This document shows, piece after piece, positions 23,664 through 31,811 of a stretch of DNA of 64,000 bases; positions within the stretch are counted from its first letter, which is position 1, and every line of letters starts with the position of its first letter. A program made the position numbers and the translations under genes. The DNA is from Candidatus Proelusimicrobium tauri. GTDB taxonomy: Bacteria > Elusimicrobiota > Elusimicrobia > Elusimicrobiales > Elusimicrobiaceae. The stretch lies in assembly GCA_002311025.1 (NCBI GenBank), contig DBYY01000009.1:361036-425035 (forward strand), read 5' to 3'. The notes under the pieces are model-generated. The model was not told the origin of the DNA, did no database searches, and was given only the letters and a program-made list of their open reading frames with translations.

Positions 23664-25700
23664 ATGAAATTTTTAAAATTTGTTTTACCCTTGTTTTTGA
23701 CAAGTTTTTTAATGGCAGGAGAAAATGTTATGAATATGTATAATCCCGACGGAACTTTGCACTTTAATTATAAAGCAGAGGACCTTGAACCGAGCGAAAA
23801 AATAGCAAGAGAAAATTTAGAAAAAGACCTTGCAAAAATTGTTGCTTTACCAAAAGAACAACGCACTTTTGAAAATACTTTACTTGCTTACGACGAGGCA
23901 TTTGAAAAATATTCCCACGCTCTTGGGCAAGCGGGTTTTCTTGCCTATGTTTCTACCGACGAAAAATTAAGAAATGCTGCTCTTGCTTTAGAAGAAAAAA
24001 TCAGCAGTTATATGGTAGAGGTTGCAACAAGAAAAGATATTTATCAGGCGTTTAAAGATTATGCCGATACAAAACCTAACCTTCCTAAAATAGAAGCAAA
24101 AATGTTAAAAGATGCGATGATAGGTTTTAGAAAAAGCGGTTTGATGTTAGAGGGTAATGACCTTGAAACTTTTAAAGATTTACAAAAAAAGAGATCAAAA
24201 AATTCTATTGAGTTTTCTAAAAACATAAGAGAATATAAAGATAGTCTTGCCGTCACAAAAGAAGAATTATCCGGACTTGGCGAAGATTATATCAGCCGCC
24301 TTGAAAAAGACGAAAACGGAAAATATATTGTTACTTTAAATTATCCCGATTATGTGCCGTTTATGCAAAATGCCGACGACGATAACGCAAGAAAAGTTTT
24401 GGAAGAGAAGTATTCTAAACGCGGTGGCACGCAAAACATTTCTTTACTTGAAGACAATTTGTTTTTACGCTATCAGACGGCAAAATTACTTGGCTATAAA
24501 ACACACGCGCATAATCGCCTTGATACACGTATGGCAAAAACACCTGAAAATGTAATGAACTTTTTACAAGATTTGGAAAAAAAATTAAAACCTCTTGCTA
24601 AAAAAGAACAAAAAGAACTTTTAAAATATAAGACGGAAAAAACCGGTGAAAAAACCAAAAAAATAGAAACTTGGCAAAGTGCTTACTGGTCAAACAAATA
24701 CAAAAAAGAACACTATGATATTGACGCAGAAAAAATAAAAGAGTTTTTCCCCACCGACTATGTAATTGAAAATATGCTTGAAATTTTCGGCAATTTATTT
24801 GACGTAAAATTTCAAAAAGCAAACATTGATACTTGGCATAAAGACGTTGTTGCTTATAAGGTTTTTGATAATGAAAAAAGCCAAACAATTGCTTATGTTT
24901 ATATGGACCTTTATCCTCGTGACGGTAAATATAAACACGCCGCTTGTTTTGACCTCGTTGCTGGTAAAGAATTAAAAGACGGTACTTATCAAAAACCGTT
25001 TACGGCGATAGTTGCGAACTTGAATCCCCCCTCTAAAGATAGGCCTTCTCTGCTTAAACACGACGAGGTGGAAACCCTTTTCCACGAATTTGGACACGTT
25101 TTACATAATGTTTTAACAGAAGCAAAATACGCTTCAATTTCAGGCACGGCAACAAGTATGGATTTTGTAGAAGTTCCTTCTCAAATGCTTGAAAATTGGG
25201 TCTGGCAGCCGCAAGTTTTAAAGAAAATTTCCAAACATTATAAGACGGGAGAACCTTTAAGCGACGAACTTATAAACAAAATGGTTGCCGCAAAACACTA
25301 TGCAACGGGTTCTTTTTACTTAAGACAAAATTTCCTTGCACAAATTGATATGCGCTATCACCTTACGAAAAAGAAAATAGATTCTACTGATTATTGGTCA
25401 AAATATTCTAAAAAAATCAGAGGCGTTCCTTTAAGAAAAGGTGCGTATCCTCAGGCGAGTTTTGACCATATTATGGGCGGTTATGATGCCGGTTATTACG
25501 GCTATTTATGGGCGGAAGTTATCGCGCAGGATTTCTTTAGCGAATTTGAAAAACACGGCATTTTTAATAAAGATATTGGCAAGAAATACCGCAAAGAAAT
25601 TTTGGCCGTCGGCGGAAGTTATGAAGAAGAAGAACTTGTTAAAAACTTCCTTAACCGCAACGTGTCAAATGAACCTTTCTTAAAAGGCATCGGTTTTTAG
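23664..25700 (+). CDS. Exported M3-family oligopeptidase (Dcp/OpdA type)
   Basis: 678 residues, the length of dipeptidyl carboxypeptidase and oligopeptidase A. The zinc site is LFHEFGHVLH (H474, E475, H478), with the downstream third-ligand region around SMDFVEVPSQMLENWVW. The first 18 residues (KFLKFVLPLFLTSFLMA) form a signal peptide, so it probably works in the periplasm on short peptides. The Shine-Dalgarno is AAGGAAG. Exact specificity (carboxydipeptidase or endo-oligopeptidase) is not visible. Confidence 0.9.
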   Translation: MKFLKFVLPLFLTSFLMAGENVMNMYNPDGTLHFNYKAEDLEPSEKIARENLEKDLAKIVALPKEQRTFENTLLAYDEAFEKYSHALGQAGFLAYVSTDEKLRNAALALEEKISSYMVEVATRKDIYQAFKDYADTKPNLPKIEAKMLKDAMIGFRKSGLMLEGNDLETFKDLQKKRSKNSIEFSKNIREYKDSLAVTKEELSGLGEDYISRLEKDENGKYIVTLNYPDYVPFMQNADDDNARKVLEEKYSKRGGTQNISLLEDNLFLRYQTAKLLGYKTHAHNRLDTRMAKTPENVMNFLQDLEKKLKPLAKKEQKELLKYKTEKTGEKTKKIETWQSAYWSNKYKKEHYDIDAEKIKEFFPTDYVIENMLEIFGNLFDVKFQKANIDTWHKDVVAYKVFDNEKSQTIAYVYMDLYPRDGKYKHAACFDLVAGKELKDGTYQKPFTAIVANLNPPSKDRPSLLKHDEVETLFHEFGHVLHNVLTEAKYASISGTATSMDFVEVPSQMLENWVWQPQVLKKISKHYKTGEPLSDELINKMVAAKHYATGSFYLRQNFLAQIDMRYHLTKKKIDSTDYWSKYSKKIRGVPLRKGAYPQASFDHIMGGYDAGYYGYLWAEVIAQDFFSEFEKHGIFNKDIGKKYRKEILAVGGSYEEEELVKNFLNRNVSNEPFLKGIGF

Positions 25701-25772
25701 TTTTTAGAATAAAAAACACTTGCTTTTTACCTCTTAAAGTGCTATAACATTTTTAGGGGTAAAAAGGTAAAA

Positions 25773-27239
25773 ATGAGAACAAATCCTCACGTCTTAGAAG
25801 TCAGTGCTCAACGCTGGTTTAAAAAAATACAGCGAGAACTCGGGCGCGGAATTACTTTGGCTGAGATTCCGGAAAGTTATCTTTTTGAGATAAAATCCGC
25901 CGGATTTGACGCCTTGTGGTTAATGGGGATATGGAAGGAAAGCCTTACTTCCCGTCAAATCGCCCGTACCGACGGTCCGATAAACAATTATCTTAAAAAA
26001 ATTGTGCCTGATTATAAAAAGGAAGACGTCTTCGGTTCGCCTTATTCCATTTGTTCTTACGATATAGATGCTCGCTTTGGTACGAGAGAAGATTTGTTGA
26101 AATTTAAACAAAAATTAAATGAAAACGGCATTTCTTTGATTTTGGATTTCGTCGGTAACCATTTTTCGGTAGACCATCCTTTAACCTGGCAAGAACCTGA
26201 TTTATTTATCAATTCTAAGACGGAACCTCAAGATAAAGAACTTTTTTATCAAAATCAAAACGGCGTGTGGCTTGCTCACGGCAAGGACCCTTATTTTGCT
26301 CCTTGGACAGACAGTGCGCAGTTAAATCTTTTTAACCCTAAAACAAGACAGATTTTAATGAGGTATTTGTTGGAAGTCTGCCCCCTTTGTGACGGACTTA
26401 GATGTGATATGGTTATGTTAATGCTAAATAAAGTCCATAAAGAAATTTGGGGTAATTTCCTTAATTTTGAAACTCCGCATGAGGAGTTTTGGCCAAATGC
26501 CATTAAAAGAGTTAAAGAAATTTATCCTTCTTTTACATTTATAGCCGAAGTTTATTGGGGGCTTGAGGCGGAAATTCAGTCCCTTGGTTTTGATTTTACC
26601 TATGATAAAATTTTATATGACCGCCTTTTATTTTCTCATTCGGCACAAATTGCCGCACATTTAGGGGCGGAACATCTTTATCAAAAAAAGACTATTAGGT
26701 TTATAGCAAATCACGACGAAGAATCCCCCCTCACGGCTTTCGGCTCAAAGGAAAGGTCCTTTGCTGCTGCCGCAGTGGCTTATACTTTATCGGGCGCGCG
26801 TTTGTTTACGGCTTCTCAGTTACAAGGTAATAAACACCGCTTACCTATACAGTATTTGCCGGAAAAAATGCCGATAGATAAAGAAGTTTGTGTTTTTTAT
26901 AGGGATTTTTTAGAAGTTATCAGCCATCCTTGTTTTCACGGTGGGCAATGGTCTTTGAAATCAGCAGAATCTTGCGATGGACAAGATATTTCTTATCAAA
27001 ATATTTTAACTTGGTCTTGGACACAAAATACCACTTGCAAAGTCGTGGTTATTAATTATAGTCCGAACCAATCAAAATTTAAAATTTTTATAGATAAATT
27101 ACCAAAAACCGAGAACATTTGTCTTAAAGAAGAAATTTCTAGATCTTCTTTAAACATTTCTCGCGAAGAAATAACAAAGCAAGGCCTTTATCTTGAATTA
27201 GAACCTTTTGCTTTTAAAATCTTTTCAGTAGATTTTTAG
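25773..27239 (+). CDS. GH13-family alpha-glucan enzyme (alpha-amylase-like), cytosolic
   Basis: 488 residues without a signal peptide. All four GH13 regions are present: DFVGNH (region I), GLRCDMV with nucleophile D212 (II), FIAEVYW with acid/base E259 (III) and IANHDEES with D315 (IV). It should therefore be catalytically active on an intracellular alpha-glucan or maltodextrin. The C-terminal beta domain (about 395-488) is short. I cannot choose between hydrolase and transglycosylase. No other glycogen genes lie nearby. It has a purine-rich AAGG before the ATG. Confidence 0.85.
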   Translation: MRTNPHVLEVSAQRWFKKIQRELGRGITLAEIPESYLFEIKSAGFDALWLMGIWKESLTSRQIARTDGPINNYLKKIVPDYKKEDVFGSPYSICSYDIDARFGTREDLLKFKQKLNENGISLILDFVGNHFSVDHPLTWQEPDLFINSKTEPQDKELFYQNQNGVWLAHGKDPYFAPWTDSAQLNLFNPKTRQILMRYLLEVCPLCDGLRCDMVMLMLNKVHKEIWGNFLNFETPHEEFWPNAIKRVKEIYPSFTFIAEVYWGLEAEIQSLGFDFTYDKILYDRLLFSHSAQIAAHLGAEHLYQKKTIRFIANHDEESPLTAFGSKERSFAAAAVAYTLSGARLFTASQLQGNKHRLPIQYLPEKMPIDKEVCVFYRDFLEVISHPCFHGGQWSLKSAESCDGQDISYQNILTWSWTQNTTCKVVVINYSPNQSKFKIFIDKLPKTENICLKEEISRSSLNISREEITKQGLYLELEPFAFKIFSVDF

Positions 27240-27297
27240 TAAAAATATCGGTTTTTCGGACATTTTTAATAATATTTTTTCATAGTTAGGAGAAACA

Positions 27298-28254
27298 ATG
27301 GAGCAGACTCTTTTTATTACCGGTGTTATTGCTTTTATTTTTGCCAAATTTTCAAAATATTTACAAAAAAAACAAAAACTTGAAACAAAAAATAGTTTAA
27401 GAATTTGGTCTTTTTCCTCTCTCATTTTGGCAGGTCTTTTAACAGTATATATATTCAATTTTATGGCAACTAACGGGACCAGTGGCGGTATATCCTTAAA
27501 GCATACCCTTTTGATTGGTTTTGTAGTTATCGCTCTTTTGTTTTGGGCAAACAACTTATTAAAAAAAGACAGAAAAAAACTTTATTCAGTTGTTTTAGAT
27601 TGGTCGGAAACAGTCTATTTTGCTGCCTTTTTTGCTTCCGTTGTGATGTTCTTTTTTATTCAGGCTTTCAGAATTCCTTCTGCTTCTATGCGTAATACTC
27701 TTATAGAAGGAGATAATTTGTTTGTAAACAAAATAACTTATGGCTTTAGGCTTCCCTTTATGAAAAATAAACTTGTAGAGTTCAGTCCTGTTAAAAGGGG
27801 AGATATCATAATTTTTAGATTCCCTGCCGAAACCAAAGAACAGATAAACTGCGGAGAACCGCAATACGGAAGAGATTTTGTAAAACGCGTCATAGGTTTG
27901 CCCGGTGAAAAAATAGAAATAAAAGATAGACAACTTTTTATTAATGATAAACTTATACCTCAGGCAGATTATGAAGTTTATATCCCCCATATAACACAAG
28001 AACCTTATGAGAATATTCCACAAGAAGAATATCAAAAGTTGTGGGAAGATCGCACTCTTGAACACTATCAAGGACTATCTTTAAGGGATTCTTTCGGACC
28101 TGTTATCGTTCCTGAGGGACAGTATTTGGCTTTGGGAGATAATAGAGATATGTCTTGTGATTCTCGCTTCTGGGGTCCTGTTCCTAAGGAAAATATTAAA
28201 GGCAAAGCATGGTTCTTACATTGGCCTTTAAATAGAATGAAATTTATAAAATAA
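27298..28254 (+). CDS. lepB: Signal peptidase I
   Basis: 318 residues. Cleaves signal peptides of exported preproteins at the outer face of the inner membrane. The N-terminal half has about four hydrophobic segments (3-20, 38-57, 69-85, 104-122), more than the usual one or two. The catalytic Ser is S130 in RIPSASMRNTL, and the Lys is K196 in RDFVKRVIGLPGE. Box E is ALGDNRDMSCDSRFWGPVP. An insertion lies between K196 and box E, as in Gram-negative enzymes. It has an AGGAG Shine-Dalgarno. Many exported proteins in this window would be its substrates. Confidence 0.94.
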   Translation: MEQTLFITGVIAFIFAKFSKYLQKKQKLETKNSLRIWSFSSLILAGLLTVYIFNFMATNGTSGGISLKHTLLIGFVVIALLFWANNLLKKDRKKLYSVVLDWSETVYFAAFFASVVMFFFIQAFRIPSASMRNTLIEGDNLFVNKITYGFRLPFMKNKLVEFSPVKRGDIIIFRFPAETKEQINCGEPQYGRDFVKRVIGLPGEKIEIKDRQLFINDKLIPQADYEVYIPHITQEPYENIPQEEYQKLWEDRTLEHYQGLSLRDSFGPVIVPEGQYLALGDNRDMSCDSRFWGPVPKENIKGKAWFLHWPLNRMKFIK

Positions 28255-28258
28255 TACT

Positions 28259-28282
28259 AAAAGTTTTCACATGAAAACTTTT
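28259..28282. promoter_or_regulatory. parS-like palindrome 1
   Basis: Arms AAAAGTTTTCA and TGAAAACTTTT flank a CA centre. The core TTTCA-CA-TGAAA differs from the classic parS core (TTTCA-CG-TGAAA) only at the centre. It lies 118 nt upstream of parA. It could also serve as a weak lepB terminator because Ts follow. Confidence 0.6.
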
Positions 28283-28322
28283 ACCCCTTTTTAACAAATT
28301 CCTCTTTTATCTTTTTATTTGT

Positions 28323-28342
28323 GAGTTTTCACATGAAAACTC
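28323..28342. promoter_or_regulatory. parS-like palindrome 2
   Basis: Arms GAGTTTTCA and TGAAAACTC flank a CA centre, repeating the core of the first site 64 nt downstream of it. It lies 12 nt before the parA -35 box, so ParB bound here could also regulate parAB. Confidence 0.62.
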
Positions 28343-28354
28343 TAAAAATAGTGC

Positions 28355-28383
28355 TTGACAAAAATTTTTTATTTTGTTTTAAT
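28355..28383 (+). promoter_or_regulatory. parAB promoter
   Basis: Consensus TTGACA (28355-28360), a 17-nt spacer and TTTAAT (28378-28383), 17 nt before the parA ATG. A Shine-Dalgarno AAGGAG lies between. Confidence 0.75.
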
Positions 28384-28400
28384 AATAGTAAGGAGATAAT

Positions 28401-29234
28401 ATGACAGAAATAGTTTGCGTCGCAAATCAAAAAGGTGGTGTGGGAAAGACAACCACATCTGTAAATCTTTCTTACGCTTTGGCGTGTCTAGGTCAAGAAG
28501 TTTTACTCGTTGATTTAGATCCACAAAGCAATGCAAGTTCCGGTGTCGGAGTGATTGTTAAAGAAGGGGAAAGGTCTGTTTATAATTTCCTTACAAAAAC
28601 GGCGCCATTTCGTGAAGTGGTTAGACAAACAAGCAATGAACTTCTTGATGTTCTGCCTGCCAGCAAAGATTTGGCCGGCGCGGAAGTGGAGTTTGTTAAT
28701 ATACAAGGTAGAGAGAGAGTTTTAAAAGAGGCCTTAAGTAAAATTAAGAGCATGTATAACTTTATTATTATTGATTGTCCCCCCTCTTTAAGCCTTTTGA
28801 CTATTAATGCTTTAGTGGCTGCGGATAGCGTAATTACTCCTATCCAATGTGAATATTATGCTATGGAAGGTCTTGCCCATTTTATAAATACAACCGGTAA
28901 AGTTAAACAGTTTTTAAGTCCTAATTTAAAAATAGATGGCGGTATTTTAACCATGTATGATGCAAGAATGAACTTGGCAAATCAGGTTAGGGAAGAAGTT
29001 TCTAAGTTTTATGGAGATAAAGTTTATAAAACTGCTATACCTAGAAATGTCCGCCTTGCCGAAGCACCGAGTTTCGGACAAAGTATAATAGAATATGACC
29101 CTTCTTGTAGGGGGACAAAAGCCTATATAGAACTTGCAAAAGAGTTCTTAATAAGAAGAGGCTTTAAAGAGGAAGATATAAAGGATTATACTTTGGCTTC
29201 TTCACAAAATGCTGGATTTGATTTCGGAGGTTAA
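28401..29234 (+). CDS. parA: Chromosome-partitioning ATPase ParA (Soj)
   Basis: 277 residues. A deviant Walker A ATPase: NQKGGVGKTTTS near residues 9-19, Walker A' LLVDLDPQSN and Walker B IIIDCPPSLS. It drives origin segregation by binding nucleoid DNA with ATP and being stimulated by ParB. It has a short N-terminus without a DNA-binding extension, as in chromosomal ParA. parB follows after 5 nt, and two parS-like palindromes lie directly upstream. Confidence 0.95.
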   Translation: MTEIVCVANQKGGVGKTTTSVNLSYALACLGQEVLLVDLDPQSNASSGVGVIVKEGERSVYNFLTKTAPFREVVRQTSNELLDVLPASKDLAGAEVEFVNIQGRERVLKEALSKIKSMYNFIIIDCPPSLSLLTINALVAADSVITPIQCEYYAMEGLAHFINTTGKVKQFLSPNLKIDGGILTMYDARMNLANQVREEVSKFYGDKVYKTAIPRNVRLAEAPSFGQSIIEYDPSCRGTKAYIELAKEFLIRRGFKEEDIKDYTLASSQNAGFDFGG

Positions 29235-29239
29235 TTTTT

Positions 29240-30118
29240 ATGAGACAGGCTTTAGGTAAAGGTCTTGACGCCTTGTTAAATGGCGGTAATAATACAGAAA
29301 ATACGCAAGATAGTGGTTCTAATACAAGAATGCAAAAAATTCCTTTAGATAAAATTATTCCTAATCGTTTTCAACCTCGTAAGACTTTTAATGAAGAAAG
29401 TTTACAGGAACTTGCCCAATCTTTAAAACAACATGGCCTTACTCAACCGGTAGTTGTTGTTTATGACGGGGGATTAGATAAATACGAAATTGTAGTAGGG
29501 GAAAGACGTTTTAGAGCAGCAAAAATTGCTGATTTTAAGGAAATTGATTGTGTCGTTCATACAAAACTCGATGATAAACAAATGTGTGCTTTGGCTCTGA
29601 TTGAGAATATACAAAGGGAAGACCTAAATCCAATAGAAACGGCTTTAGGATATAAGAGTCTTATTCAAAAGTTTATGATTTCTCAAACGGAACTCGGTCA
29701 ATATTGTGGTAAATCAAAAGCCGCTGTTTCTAATTCCTTAAGACTTTTAAATCTTGAACCTCAAATGCAAGATGCTCTAAGAAACGGAACTATAAGCGAA
29801 GGACACGGCAGAGCCTTGTTAATGTTGCCAAGCGGCGCAAAAAGAGAGGCTCTTTTTAATAAAATTATTACTTCAAATATATCTGTGCGTCAGACGGAAA
29901 GAGCCGCTCAAAATCTTTTAGAAGAAAAGACTCCCAAAACAAATAAAAAAGATTCAGATATTCTTGCTTTTGAACAAAACTTACAAGAAGTTTTAGGCAC
30001 AAAAGTAGAATTAAAGACTTCCGGTAAAAGTGGCCAAAAAGGTACTTTGATTATACATTATAATAGTTTGGAAGAACTTGATAATATCGCAGAAAAATTA
30101 AAAAGTAAACTTTTATAG
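29240..30118 (+). CDS. parB: Chromosome-partitioning protein ParB (Spo0J)
   Basis: 292 residues. It starts RQALGKGLDALL, typical of chromosomal ParB. The CTP-binding domain holds IIPNRFQPRKTF and GERRFRAAK, then ENIQREDLNPIE. The helix-turn-helix region (about 150-185) contains GQYCGKSKAAVSNSLRLL. A C-terminal dimerisation segment ends the protein. It should load at parS and slide as a CTP-dependent clamp. The parS-like sites upstream of parA are the natural targets. A terminator follows the gene. Confidence 0.95.
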   Translation: MRQALGKGLDALLNGGNNTENTQDSGSNTRMQKIPLDKIIPNRFQPRKTFNEESLQELAQSLKQHGLTQPVVVVYDGGLDKYEIVVGERRFRAAKIADFKEIDCVVHTKLDDKQMCALALIENIQREDLNPIETALGYKSLIQKFMISQTELGQYCGKSKAAVSNSLRLLNLEPQMQDALRNGTISEGHGRALLMLPSGAKREALFNKIITSNISVRQTERAAQNLLEEKTPKTNKKDSDILAFEQNLQEVLGTKVELKTSGKSGQKGTLIIHYNSLEELDNIAEKLKSKLL

Positions 30119-30144
30119 TTTTTAGTTTTTTGTTTTTCTCCATT

Positions 30145-30180
30145 AAACCGCTTTTTATAAAAATGAAAGGCGGTTTTTTA
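30145..30180 (+). terminator. Terminator of parAB
   Basis: Stem AAACCGC (30145-30151) with GCGGTTT (30170-30176), a long AT loop that can pair further, then a T-rich run. Confidence 0.7.
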
Positions 30181-30186
30181 TTTTTA

Positions 30187-30477
30187 CTGGAATTTATAAA
30201 AAAAGAAGGGGGGAAAGTCTTCTTTTTTAAAATTTTTTCGTCTGAGAAATAGAAAAACTACCAAAAACGCTCTATTTTTTGTTTTTAAACAAATGTTGAT
30301 AAAACGCCTCGTTTTTTTATAAAAAACAAAAATAAAGGGCTTTTTGGCTAAAATCAACTGTTTTTAAGGTTTTTTTGTAAAAATTTTTGTCTAAAAATAA
30401 ATAAAAAGACCGAACAAAAGTAAAAAAATAATTTTTCACAAAGGTTTTAAATTTGTGATTTTAAAAAAGTGAAAAAA
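30187..30477. other. AT-rich intergenic stretch, no gene seen
   Basis: About 290 nt of very AT-rich sequence between parB and the second metalloprotease. I see no open frame with a start signal, no tRNA and no clear repeat. Poly-T and poly-A tracts dominate, and stem-loops such as the one near 30193-30220 are weak. Confidence 0.5.
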
Positions 30478-30500
30478 GGTCCCATTTTAAAAATAGGTCT
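30478..30500 (+). promoter_or_regulatory. Upstream block shared with metalloprotease A
   Basis: GGTCCCATTTT followed by AAAAATAGGTCT matches the block at 4295-4316 with two substitutions and one inserted A. It begins 66 nt before the ATG. GGTCT-AA-AGACC (30496-30507), a second small palindrome, overlaps its end and abuts the -35 box. Confidence 0.4.
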
Positions 30501-30508
30501 AAAGACCC

Positions 30509-30537
30509 TTGTCTTCTTTTTTGGTATAAGGTATTAT
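30509..30537 (+). promoter_or_regulatory. Promoter of metalloprotease B, probably leaderless
   Basis: TTGTCT (30509-30514), a 17-nt spacer and TATTAT (30532-30537). Only 6 nt precede the ATG, and no Shine-Dalgarno is present. An alternative extended -10, TGG-TATAAG, lies just upstream at 30525-30530. Confidence 0.55.
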
Positions 30538-30543
30538 TTAATT

Positions 30544-31482
30544 ATGAAAAACTTTTTCAAAAAAATAATAATAAGTTTTTTACTTTTATTTTCCTACACG
30601 GTGTTTTTAAACGCTTTTGCTTGGGTGCCGCTTAAAACTTTTGTTTCAAATAATGAAAGACAAACAGAACTTATAAAAAAAATTATCAGTAAAGAAACAA
30701 TAACCTATTGTATCGACGAAGATGATTATGTTTTTAAAGGGGTATCTTTTACTCCTTATAGAATGAACGGCTCTGTAATGGATGAAGGAAAAGCATACGA
30801 TACAACAGAAGCAGAGATTTTCTTTCAACATTGGTTTAAAAATGTTTTAAAGAGGAGAAAAAAATATCCTAATTTCGATATGGAATTTGCGTCTATTATT
30901 CCTATTTTAGAATATCCTGAAAAAATGAAAAAAGTTTTCTGCGGACCTGCCCCGACAGAATATAGTTTCGAAAGTTTAATGACTGCTCAAGAGGGCTATC
31001 CTACCTCGTCTGAAATTGAAGATGTCCGCATAATTTATTCTTCTCAGAAAATGCTTTCGGATGCGGCTAAAATTTTTTCAGCCAAAGAGGAATCTACCGG
31101 TTTTTATACAGTTTTACCCGATAGAAAATTGATTTGGGTCCCTAAAACCGGTTCTTTTGTGGAACAACATATTTTGCTTCACGAATTTGGACATTTGCTT
31201 GGTTTTGCCGATGTTTCTTACGACGAAGAAAAACAAGCAAAAGAGTATGGTTCACAAACACAAAATACAATTATGTCTATAACGGAATCTTCTTTAACTT
31301 GCGATGATGCCGACGGAATCGTAGCACTTCTTTATCTCGCTTTGGAAGAAGATAAAACCTTTCGTTCCTTTTGTGATAAAAACACTTTTTATTCTAATGG
31401 CAAAAAAATTGTTTTACCGGATTTTGACAAAATAGAAGAAAAAAATCTTCCTCTTAATCTTTCTACTTTAACACCTTTTTAA
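30544..31482 (+). CDS. Secreted metzincin-like metalloprotease, paralogue B
   Basis: 312 residues from the ATG at 30544, which begins a good signal peptide (KNFFKKIIISFLLLFSY then TVFLNAFA). The zinc motif LLHEFGHLLGFAD has H213, E214, H217, the Gly of the metzincin pattern and D223 as likely third ligand. M244 in NTIMSI fits a Met-turn. The LTCDDADGIVALLYLAL block and the final FRSFCDKN are shared with paralogue A. I reject an upstream in-frame GTG extension of 25 codons because it would precede the signal peptide and run through the promoter. Substrate unknown; secretion to periplasm or outside is inferred. Confidence 0.72.
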   Translation: MKNFFKKIIISFLLLFSYTVFLNAFAWVPLKTFVSNNERQTELIKKIISKETITYCIDEDDYVFKGVSFTPYRMNGSVMDEGKAYDTTEAEIFFQHWFKNVLKRRKKYPNFDMEFASIIPILEYPEKMKKVFCGPAPTEYSFESLMTAQEGYPTSSEIEDVRIIYSSQKMLSDAAKIFSAKEESTGFYTVLPDRKLIWVPKTGSFVEQHILLHEFGHLLGFADVSYDEEKQAKEYGSQTQNTIMSITESSLTCDDADGIVALLYLALEEDKTFRSFCDKNTFYSNGKKIVLPDFDKIEEKNLPLNLSTLTPF

Positions 31483-31506
31483 TTTTTTCTCTTCTCAAAA
31501 ACCTCT

Positions 31507-31524
31507 CCGCGCACGCGCGAACGG
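31507..31524. other. Short GC-rich self-complementary island
   Basis: CCGCGCACGCGCGAACGG in an otherwise strongly AT-rich 86-nt spacer between metalloprotease B and the ATP synthase operon. It can fold on itself, and CCG and CGG close the ends. It has no T run on the plus strand, so it is not a standard terminator. Confidence 0.35.
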
Positions 31525-31532
31525 AAAAAGCA

Positions 31533-31561
31533 TTTAAAAAAACTTAAAAAAATACTACAAT
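31533..31561 (+). promoter_or_regulatory. Promoter of the ATP synthase operon, probably leaderless
   Basis: TTTAAA (31533-31538), a 17-nt spacer and TACAAT (31556-31561). The ATG of the first gene follows after 7 nt. No Shine-Dalgarno is present. Confidence 0.5.
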
Positions 31562-31568
31562 AAAATTA

Positions 31569-31811
31569 ATGGGAAATAGAAAAATTATCGCCAAAAAAGA
31601 TTTTATTTTAATCAGTACTTTAGGGATAGAATTCGCCTTGATAATGTGTCTTGGCACTTTTGGCGGTTTGTGGTTTGATAGAAAATTAAACACCTTCCCT
31701 TATTTGATTTTAGCGGGCAGTCTTATTGCTTTTATCCTTGCTTTGTATGTATTAATTATGCACGCAAAAGCAGCCACCCGTACAGAAGTAAAAACAGAAA
31801 ATAAAAAATGA
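31569..31811 (+). CDS. AtpZ/AtpI-family ATP synthase accessory protein
   Basis: 80 residues with two transmembrane segments (about 12-33 and 43-64). The segment GTFGGLWFDRKLNTFPYLILAG is typical of the AtpZ (ATPase gene 1) family; these proteins help assemble the c-ring or supply magnesium or calcium. It is the first gene of the atp operon and overlaps atpB by 4 nt. The start codon is preceded by a -10 box rather than a ribosome-binding site. Confidence 0.75.
   Translation: MGNRKIIAKKDFILISTLGIEFALIMCLGTFGGLWFDRKLNTFPYLILAGSLIAFILALYVLIMHAKAATRTEVKTENKK

Noticed and set aside
27595..28071. 158-codon antisense frame within lepB
   Set aside because: It is the shadow of a conserved signal peptidase, with no recognisable motif and no ribosome-binding site.
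28259..28282. Simple lepB terminator instead of a parS-like site
   Set aside because: Not excluded, but the stem is AT-only at its base, and the same core is repeated 64 nt downstream where no gene ends. A protein-binding site explains both copies better.
30187..30477. Small RNA gene in the long AT-rich gap
   Set aside because: No promoter plus terminator pair or stable fold could be supported by eye.
30469..30543. 25-codon N-terminal extension of metalloprotease B
   Set aside because: It would begin at a GTG without a Shine-Dalgarno, run through the promoter and put 25 residues before a good signal peptide.
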